Both the position numbers and the translations under genes were made by a program. The notes under the pieces were generated by a model. It ran no database searches. It was not told the DNA's origin and saw only the letters and a program-made list of their open reading frames with translations. Shown one piece after another: positions 56,888-64,000 of a DNA stretch of 64,000 bases; the stretch's first letter is position 1; the number at the start of each line of letters is the position of its first letter. The stretch is from Myrmaecium sp. VS I D KN 1 (taxonomy: Eukaryota; Ascomycota; Dothideomycetes; Valsariales; Valsariaceae): NCBI GenBank assembly GCA_019775845.1, contig JADQAV010000018.1, positions 999,044-1,063,043 on the forward strand, given 5' to 3'.

Positions 56888-57393
56888 GCTTGTACGCGCA
56901 GCGACGGCGGCATCGTGGGGGTTACGCAGTCAGTGTAGAGATGATGGCAGCATCGAAAGAGATTGACAATTGGGAGGGGTTTGCGGTTGGCGGTTGAGGC
57001 GTTGGGAGTGTCGCAGTGAGACGGGTGCCGTAGAGTTTGGGCATCGTCACCCCGCAAGAGTTCCGGCCCCGTCACTACGTAACAACCTCACCCGAGACCT
57101 CACTAACATGAGTTTTAGCGCATGTTTGGAGCGATCTAGTCCTTGGTTACGTCTGGCAACACTTTACGCCGTTTTACAAGATTCTAGTGTTCGGAACATA
57201 TTCATATATTCTAAGAGTACGAAGAGCATCAGAGTCCAGCCCTTTAGCCAGACCTAAAGCACGTCGAGTTCTAAGCGTAGTGACTGAAGTGCGCAAGCAA
57301 ACTCATGAACATTCGTATCGCATCGGAGCGTGAAACAGCCGTAACTCTACTACCCATGAACCCGTAAACATTAACCCTCCATGCCGTCCTTTT
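56888..57393. other. Intergenic region
   Basis: Short promoter of the PP2C gene and 3' end of the oxidase gene, same strand. Nothing else recognised. Confidence 0.5.
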
Positions 57394-59037
57394 TCAAGCC
57401 TCTTCTTCCTTCGGCAACAGCACGCTGGCTTCAGTCTCGGCTCCATGCATGATGTCGAAGCTCTCCTCGCTGGACGTGCTCTTGGGTCCCCCACGTTTAA
57501 CCTGCTCGCCAGACCACACAGTTCCGCCAGAGACGCGTTGACGGCGTCCGATTTCCCTCTCCTCCATCGCCATGGGGGCGCGTTCGGACAGGGGCGGCAG
57601 GAGAAGCCGCCGGTGCCAATCCCCGATGAACATCCCGTCCGGATCGGCCTCGTTGCGGACGCGGAGGAAGGACGTCAGATCCTCCCCGTACATGCGCTTC
57701 AAATCCTCATGCGTGACCGTGCGGAAGTTCTTTGCCCAGTGAGGTTTCGCGCCCATCTCCTTCATCAACCATTCCACCGCTTCGTAGTAGCGCTCGTGGC
57801 ATGGCGGGTCGCGACCATACGGACGGTAGAGCGTGAAGTTCAGGTAGAGCGTAGGTCCGTCGGGAATAGAGCTATCGAGGAAAGGGCGTGGTTCCGCACA
57901 AGAAGAGGTGTCTGAAACCCGCACTTCGATCGGAGCGTGGACCCACAGTCCTTTCGAGCTGAACGGAATCCCAGAGGCAGCATCGTTGTGGTTGATCCAT
58001 TCGGAAAGCCGTCGGATGGCTTCCGGACCCTTGTGAAGCGGCAGAGCCCATTCGTTCACGAATTGTGAATAAAGGCAATCCATCAGCAGCCCCGTCCGCT
58101 GCTCCTCCACGGCGCTGGTCGTCGCAAAGTCCTTGAAGCCGTACTGCATACCGAAAACAAATCGTTCGACGGACGGCAGGATTCGCGGGAAATGGTGACC
58201 CAGGAACAGGAGGAACTGGTACATGTGATATCCGACAAAGCCACCATACCAGCTCTCGACCGGCGCCCGCTCCGGCTTGTCGGTCTTGTCGGCCCGCCAG
58301 ACGATGGCCCTCCGCTTGTACGGCAGCCACCACACCCTCACAAACTCCTTCTCAGTCCAGAGACCCTTCTCCCAGTTGCTCAGGACATGATCCAGGGGCA
58401 TAATTGTCTGTTCCCACTCGATCCGCGCCGCCTCCACCATCTCGAACTCCACCTCCACCACGATCCCCAGCGCACCCAAGCTGACCAGCGCAGCCCGGAA
58501 AAGGTCCTCGTTCTGTTCCGGAGAACATGCGACCACGCTCCCATTAGCCAGCACGATCCTCAGACTCCGTACACTCTGGCTAATAAGCCCATGTCGAAGC
58601 GTCGACCCGTGTGTCGCCGTGGAGATCGCGCCCACGATGCTCTGTTCGTCGATAGAGCCCAGGTTGCGCATGGTCAGGCCATGGTTCGACGCCTGCCGGT
58701 TGAGCTCGTGCAGGCGAATGCCAGCCTGTACCGTCAAGGTGCGGGCATTCCTATCCACCCGGAGCACGTCGCTGTATCCGTCCAGATTCACCATCCAGGA
58801 GCTGGTGCAGGTGAGGTCGGAGGGCGAGTGGCCGCTGCCGACGACCACGAGCCGACGACGGCATCGGCGCGCGAGGTTGACCAGCTTCTGGATCTCCGCG
58901 AGCGACTGCGGGCGGATGTAAAGCTCCGGGTAGGAGTAGAACGTCCGGGCCCAGGTGTGGTGCGCATGGATCTTGGACGCTCGGAACGGGATGGAGGGGT
59001 CGAGCTTCTCGAGCTCGGAATCGAGGAGTGACGCCAT
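57394..59037 (-). CDS. ALO1: D-arabinono-1,4-lactone oxidase
   Basis: A mitochondrial outer-membrane flavoenzyme making the last step of D-erythroascorbic acid synthesis, with O2 as acceptor. Single exon; 547 residues from the ATG at 59037 (an in-frame GTG further upstream is not needed). The FAD-binding PCMH domain fills about residues 25-190: PQSLAEIQKLVNLARR, then VVGSGHSPSDLTCTSSWMVN, whose His is the expected covalent flavin site, and SIDEQSIVGAISTATHGS with LGALGIVVEVEF. The ALO domain follows, with VWWLPYKRRAIVWRAD, WGYHMYQ-like FVGYHMYQFLLFLGHHFP and the C-terminal KPHWAKNFRTVTHEDLKRMY signature. A ~60-residue C-terminal extension is polar. Confidence 0.94.
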   Translation of the reverse strand: MASLLDSELEKLDPSIPFRASKIHAHHTWARTFYSYPELYIRPQSLAEIQKLVNLARRCRRRLVVVGSGHSPSDLTCTSSWMVNLDGYSDVLRVDRNARTLTVQAGIRLHELNRQASNHGLTMRNLGSIDEQSIVGAISTATHGSTLRHGLISQSVRSLRIVLANGSVVACSPEQNEDLFRAALVSLGALGIVVEVEFEMVEAARIEWEQTIMPLDHVLSNWEKGLWTEKEFVRVWWLPYKRRAIVWRADKTDKPERAPVESWYGGFVGYHMYQFLLFLGHHFPRILPSVERFVFGMQYGFKDFATTSAVEEQRTGLLMDCLYSQFVNEWALPLHKGPEAIRRLSEWINHNDAASGIPFSSKGLWVHAPIEVRVSDTSSCAEPRPFLDSSIPDGPTLYLNFTLYRPYGRDPPCHERYYEAVEWLMKEMGAKPHWAKNFRTVTHEDLKRMYGEDLTSFLRVRNEADPDGMFIGDWHRRLLLPPLSERAPMAMEEREIGRRQRVSGGTVWSGEQVKRGGPKSTSSEESFDIMHGAETEASVLLPKEEEA

Positions 59038-60034
59038 CCTGACGGGGGCGAAGGAGTGAGTGAGCGCAAAGTTGCAGAACCTCACACGAGCGCAGTGCGT
59101 GCGTCGAGCGTTCGAGGAGCGGTTGGCTTGAGGGGGGGGAGGGGTTCGCTGATGTCGCCACTCTTTTGTCTTTTAAGCTCATGGAGGGAAGGAATGCCCG
59201 GGGTTCACAGTTTCCAGCCGTCATCTTAAGCCCAACCGGGCATAGTGGCCGAGACCGGACGAATCGCTTCTGCCCTTGTCACGGATGGTAAATAAAATAA
59301 GGCATCCATGCATGTAAGAAAAATCGACTTTCTCGCCAAGCACGCCGAAATATTACCGCCCCGGCATCGATCGCAGCTTTGCTCGAAGCGAGGCTGCCCG
59401 TTCGACGTCGATAAAATTCCGATGCGCATCACCAGGCGAAGGTTGTAGATGAAGACCTGCACGCATCCAACCTCCGAAAAACCTCCTTCAAACCAAGATC
59501 CAGCACCAGACATGCAGACCTAAGGAGTAAAATCCCTATTACTACAACCATAAGAGCAGAAATTCCGCAGTAGCGCAGCAGCCACGCCGCCGCCACACGC
59601 TCTCGTTTCCCGCCCCGCGTTTGTTCTGGCTCGTCCAGCGGTCCCGCAAATACCCGGCGATCGGATATTTCTCGGTTTCAATGCAGGCAACGGGTGAATG
59701 GTAAACGAAAGTTTCGCCTTGGCGCCTCGTCGAGCACATGCCAATGAGAAGACCGAGAACCTAGAACAGCGCAATATGAAGAGAACGGGAAAAAAAAAGA
59801 GTTTAAAGATAGAAACTAAAATATTTAGGGAAAGATAACGAACGAGGAAAGGGGGTCTATATAAGGGAGAACCCCCATGCCCCCCGGATTCCCCACCATC
59901 ATATTCTCCTCTTCTCCTCCGCCTGCTCCTCCCCAGTCTTGTGATATACATACACACAAACTACCAGAGAAAGATTATACATAACCACCTTCTATCACCA
60001 CCAACCATCAAAACCCACTGCCAAAGAATAAATC
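59038..60034. other. Intergenic region, divergent
   Basis: Between ALO1 (-) and the small gene (+). The right end holds the TATA and CT-rich core promoter described separately. No further gene supported. Confidence 0.5.
59858..59930 (+). promoter_or_regulatory. TATA box and CT-rich initiator tract
   Basis: TATATAAGG at 59858-59866 is followed about 35-70 bases later by a pyrimidine-rich tract (CTCCTCTTCTCCTCC), the usual core of strongly expressed fungal genes. The small reading frame starts at 60035. Confidence 0.55.
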
Positions 60035-60268
60035 ATGGCGACCACAACCAGCACCACAGCCCCGGAGCTCACCAACCCAACCACCACAAACCAAACCATC
60101 GTTGCTAGCAACAGCAATTCAAAACCCTCCAATGGCGGAGGTTTCAAGCGCTGGCTCCTCCAAACCCGGCACGCCGTTCACGAATGGATCCTCCGCAACC
60201 GCGCCCGGGACGACGACGATGACGACTACAACTTCGCCTCCGGCAAGCGGAGGGGCGTCGACTATTAA
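60035..60268 (+). CDS. Small hydrophilic protein, unknown function
   Basis: A 77-residue single-exon frame with a good start context (AATCATGGCG) behind the TATA and CT-rich tract. The N-terminal half is Thr/Asn/Ser-rich; the C-terminal half is a short amphipathic stretch (FKRWLLQTRHAVHEWILRNR) followed by a run of six Asp and a basic end (GKRRGVDY). No signal peptide or membrane segment. I do not recognise the family. An overlapping frame at 60102-60380 is less likely because it lacks a comparable start context. Confidence 0.5.
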   Translation: MATTTSTTAPELTNPTTTNQTIVASNSNSKPSNGGGFKRWLLQTRHAVHEWILRNRARDDDDDDYNFASGKRRGVDY

Positions 60269-60809
60269 TTCGAATGTGAAAAGAATCGCTTGCTTGCTTG
60301 GCGATGATGAAGAAGGACTTTTGCTGTTGTTGTTCGTCGGCCACTCGGACGAAAAGATCAAGAAGAAAAAAAAAAGTTGAAAAAAGAAGTTGAGACAGCG
60401 TGTGTGCAGCCAGCCCTCCGTTGCTGTGCTTACATCGATGGATGGCACGCGAACGCCGCGAATCGCAAGCTCCCGGACGGACCTGCGAATTTATTCGATT
60501 CAACAAACCTGGCTTTTTGGATTGGATGATTCTGGTTCCTCAGACGTCGCTGCCTGACTAATACGGAGATTGAGGGGAACTGAGCGTTGTGACAGTGGCA
60601 TAGTATCACAAAAGGAGCATTTGGATCGGAGCTGTTATGGTCGTTCTTGTGTATATACCCCGGAGCTCTGTTGAGCATGGAGTTTGAATTCATATCTCTC
60701 ATTCATTAAAGGCATTAATAATCCTTAAAAAAACACCGTCATCCCAGAAGATATAAGGTGCTAGCAAGGATAGTAACTGCATCACCAGGATCCCTCCACA
60801 TGCCGTCGT
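60269..60809. other. Intergenic, convergent 3' ends
   Basis: 3' flanks of the small gene and of the PAP2 phosphatase gene. Nothing else seen. Confidence 0.5.
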
Positions 60810-62154
60810 CTAGACCATCTGCTCGCCTGTCGGCACTGGACGACGTTCGATGCTAGGGCCACCGCCGTTGAAGACGCCGCCTTGGTTCGGTCCATAACTG
60901 TGGCCCTTGTAGCCGCTGCCAGAAGCACCGTAGCCTGGGCCACCAGCACCTCCCATGCTGCTGTCGAAGGGCGCACCCATCGCAGCCGCCTCAGGCGTAC
61001 CCCAGCCAGCTCTCTTGGTGAAAAGTGCGTCATGGAAGCCTGCAGACTCTCCGGTATACGTGTAGGGGATATTGCGGTTCAAGGGGATATGGTTGTACCG
61101 GAAGTCCCAGACGGAAGCATACACCATACGGTACGCGGAGAAAGCCATCATAGTTCCGATAATGGCTCCAGCGACGATGTCATACCAGTTGTGAAACCTT
61201 GAGACTTGTTAGTGAACGCCAACGCGCGGCTAATTGCTCCATGAACTTACTTGTCAATAGTCAAAGCGCCACCGATCAACGTCGCACCAAGAATGGGAGC
61301 ATAGATGGCCACCAGCTTCCAGAGCGAGGGGTGATAGTTCGAAAAGACCTTGAGCTTAGCGTTGAGGTATAGGTAGAGAAACACGAAGCCGGCGAACGCA
61401 GCTGTCGTGTGGCCGGAGGGGAAGGATTCCAGACTGTCATTGATCTGATCACGGTCGCCAGTGCAGATGGACCGATCATACATGATCTGTCGGAAGCCCT
61501 TTCCAGTGTTCGCGCCGGACAGTGGAATGTTGGGTTTGCAGACCGCAAGGAAATGAGGCCGCAGGCCACCGATAAGCCACTTGAGAAACACCTGGAAGAC
61601 AGCCGCGCAGATGACCGAGTAAAGAAGGCCAAGGACCTGGATTTCAGTCATTCAGTCAGCAACGGTACCAGGCATACGAAGATGGGCACACTTACCGCAT
61701 TGTTGAAGTCCAGGAAGCTGCGGGCACGGATCTGCACGATAGCAAAAACGGCGATCGGAATCAAGACCGACATGAGCGCGGACGCCCAGATGGGAATAAT
61801 CTCATTGCGCAGAGGGTAGGCGAACTGAGGATAGACAACTTCGCCATCGACAAAGTCCACGGGGAAGGAACGCGATGGGGCAGGGTCGGCTTCGTAGACC
61901 TGTGCTTTGGTTAGCAAACGCGCCAGGCAAGAGGGGATGTCGAGGTGACTGACTCCAAGACCAATGGCACCTAGAGCCACCATCGTCAAGATATCGAGCC
62001 ACGTCCACTTCAGCCATTGACCAAAGGTCGGCCGGCGGTTGAGTACACCATCTTGAGGGACGTCATTCGCATGGCGAACCGGCTTCTCCCTCACCGGGGC
62101 AGGTTCGGCTGAAGAGGTAGTCGTCGCGCCGTGACGGCGACCAAAGAGGGGCAT
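60810..62154 (-). CDS. PAP2-family lipid phosphatase (DPP1/diacylglycerol pyrophosphate phosphatase type)
   Basis: A multi-pass enzyme removing phosphate from diacylglycerol pyrophosphate, phosphatidate or similar lipids. Exons on the minus strand are 61954-62154, 61696-61899, 61251-61636 and 60810-61197; 392 residues. The N-terminus is cytosolic and basic (MPLFGRRHG...), then a TM segment (LDILTMVALGAIGLGVY). The DPP1 mark ADPAPSRSFPVDFVDGEVVY follows. The three PAP2 motifs are visible: KWLIGGLRP (K-x6-RP), SFPSGHTTAAF, and IDKFHNWYDIVAG with His and Asp, formed across the last splice. About six hydrophobic segments are spread through the core. The C-terminal ~90 residues are Gly/Tyr/Ser-rich and disordered. 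Confidence 0.92.
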
Positions 62155-63828
62155 AACGATGAGTTGTAAGATGTTTCAGTTGACCTGAGATACAACTCGG
62201 ATCGTAAAAGGCTAGAGATGCAACCGGCCTGCAAGACAGCCTATTGATTGGGGAAAAGCGGCTTTGGTGGGTGGATGGATGTGAGAGGAGGGAGAGGAGA
62301 AGAGGCAAGCAAACGGGTCGTGGGTTTTAAAGCAATGCAGGCACGGCACGAGGCATTCCAGCGGTCACGAAAAGGGCGACGACGACAGGGGCGGGGGAAG
62401 GAGCAACCACGCATGTCATCATCGCGATACGGCAGCCGTGCCTTGAAACTTGGAAGCTGCACTGAAAGCGGCAGTGGCTTTCGTGGCCCCCCGTCCTGCA
62501 CGTCCTGCAGGGAGCGACGCAACCAGGGGACAGCTGAGGGCAGCTGGTGAAGCCTCCCGGACAATGACGACATTGCTCAGAGCGCAGAACAAGCCCATGC
62601 GACATGCAGGGAAGGACGCGACAGAAAAGCTTGGTCGTCCATTCGCGCTGGGGCCCTCCTTGGACCCAGTTTTGCCCGTCGGGAGTTAGCGACGACCGGG
62701 GCCACCGTGACCGTCTCCGCCGTCGGGGCTGCATCCAATGGAATCATCGAGCCTTTCCGGTGCGTTGTGCCGTTGTTTGACGATAGAGCACGCTCGTCGT
62801 CAGACATGACACAACTTGACTGGCTCGGTAGGGGCCATCTCCACGACCGATTACAAAAGATCAGTATTGCAGTTTTTATATAGGTATGCTTCTTAACGGA
62901 CTGGACAGCCCGTGAAAGACGCTTTGGGTATATTGTGTTCGTCATCCCATCCTCGCGTGTTAACAATTGCAAAAGCAAGTCATCGCTTCTGGCTCCGTAT
63001 CACACTCAGCTTCGACGTGCCTAATACTTACCTTTCCAAAGATAGAAATTAATTGCATCGAGTCACCACGCGAAACAATAAGAAATTTTATGAATGAAAG
63101 ATTTCTTTTTTTATTTTTTTCCTTTTCATATATATACTATACAGTATCTCGCCATGTCGGACACTGTCGTTCTATCCAGAACCATCCGTTCACAAAGCGA
63201 GTGGTCAAGCTCGTCCGTTCTCTCAAGCCGCGATTCCTGCCATGCCCTTCCCGCCCACCCACACTCCTCAAATCGTTTGCGCCGCGACGCTCAAGCAGAA
63301 AAAAACCAAACACCGTCGGTTCTGCGTGCATCAAGCTGCGCCGATGTTGCGGGGGGTTGGTGCGCTCCGTGCGGCCCTGCCGCTTTCTTCCCTCCGGGCG
63401 TCGGCAATCAAAGTCCTAGGGCCAAGCTCGATGGACCGATCCGACGTTCGGGGAAGCTCTGGCTTGTTCGAGCCTGTTCCCTCTTTCCGTCTTCACTGTT
63501 GCGAGTCCTGCTTGGGGTGGTCCCACGCCTTTGAATTCTTTTGCTGTTTGCTGCTTGAATATTGGCAGAGGTTGGACAATAGCGGATATTGGTGAGCTAG
63601 GTATATTGCCCCTGTTGGTGGAAGGCTTAGTTCCATGACGGGATGCGTTGCCCTGGCCAATCGGGTAGAACACAGTGATGCTGTGAGTCCATTTCACAGG
63701 ACCCATTCAACCGCTTGGCAATCTCGAGATTGGCAGCCCATTTGCCACAACGCTTCGTATAGGCGTTGTGTCCAGTACTGGAAGTGATGCGGTGACAGCA
63801 GCCTCGGCTGCTACAGCACGAGCGGATC
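62155..63828. other. Intergenic region
   Basis: 5' flank of the PAP2 gene and 3' flank of the partial gene at the window end. Open frames here lack family features. No gene supported. Confidence 0.45.
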
Positions 63829-63999
63829 TCAAGGATCCTCGTAGTCGATGTCGTGGAAGAGATCCATGACCACTCTCAACATCGGTGCGCAGAGACTAGC
63901 TTCGTCTCCAGCCTCGCCGCCGAAGAAGAGGAGTCGCTGCGCTTCGAGCACGCCTTGTTGAGAGGCATCGCAACTAGCGGGAACCAGATAGGGGAGGCC
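63829..63999 (-). CDS. C-terminal end of an unidentified protein (cut by window)
   Basis: A minus-strand frame open from the window end to TGA at 63829-63831; 56 residues are visible. They include GVLEAQRLLFFGGEAGDEAS and LCAPMLRVVMDLFHDIDYED at the very end. Amino-acid composition and third-position GC look coding. The alternating Leu/Phe pattern resembles the helical tail of a fungal regulatory protein, but I cannot name the family. An exon boundary inside the visible part cannot be excluded. Confidence 0.4.
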   Translation of the reverse strand, partial: GLPYLVPASCDASQQGVLEAQRLLFFGGEAGDEASLCAPMLRVVMDLFHDIDYEDP

Positions 64000-64000
64000 C

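Noticed and set aside
59038-59085. Upstream GTG start for D-arabinono-lactone oxidase
   Set aside because: Non-ATG start not needed; the ATG at 59037 gives the normal family N-terminus.
1-64000. CRISPR arrays, rRNA genes, viral or plasmid modules
   Set aside because: None seen; the window is intron-rich fungal nuclear DNA.

Overview
The window is nuclear DNA of a filamentous ascomycete (Pezizomycotina). The evidence is consistent: genes carry many short introns (about 50-100 nt, GTRNGT donors, CTRAY-like branch sites), intergenic spaces run 0.3-2.8 kb, and the gene families are typical of this group, including a CLR-2/ClrB/ManR-type Zn2Cys6 regulator, DUF3455 and cupredoxin secreted proteins, a pepsin-like aspartic protease and a LAMMER kinase. 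No plasmid, virus, rRNA, tRNA or CRISPR signal was seen. Exon coordinates were worked out by hand from splice signals, frame and family conservation.

Layout. 0-10.3 kb: the 3' end of a GNAT acetyltransferase (+), a DHA1-type MFS exporter (-), prefoldin subunit 4 (-), a 951-bp fold-back MITE-like element (6380-7330) packed with 12-bp repeats, and an APC amino-acid permease with seven exons (-). 11-18 kb: a secreted cupredoxin (-), CENP-X/MHF2 (-) divergent from SRP19 (+), and a secreted aspartic protease (-). 18-29 kb: DBP6 RNA helicase (-) divergent from the PIG-A/SPT14 GPI-anchor glycosyltransferase (+), a DUF3455 secreted protein (-), a gene-poor 2.4 kb stretch, then golgin CASP (-) divergent from CORVET subunit VPS3 (+). 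33-42 kb: a GPI-type thaumatin-like protein, beta-mannosidase B and the CLR-2/ClrB/ManR-type regulator, all on +. 44-50 kb: a LAMMER kinase and MIS12/MTW1, both on +. 50-64 kb: importin beta (KAP95), a mitochondrial-type PP2C, D-arabinono-lactone oxidase (all -), a small unknown gene behind a strong core promoter (+), a PAP2 lipid phosphatase (-) and a partial gene cut by the window end (-).

Most genes are conserved housekeeping genes. The most coherent functional unit is beta-mannosidase B next to the ClrB/ManR-type activator, with a CGG-N11-CCG site upstream of the hydrolase. The most unusual DNA is the fold-back element: about 100-110-bp terminal inverted repeats, a candidate 5-bp target duplication, inverted blocks of 12-bp repeats and RIP-like CpA-to-TpA variation. 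Gene-structure oddities include a 7-nt microexon, a GC-AG intron and two 54-nt introns that stay open in frame. I did not find a convincing new multi-gene system.
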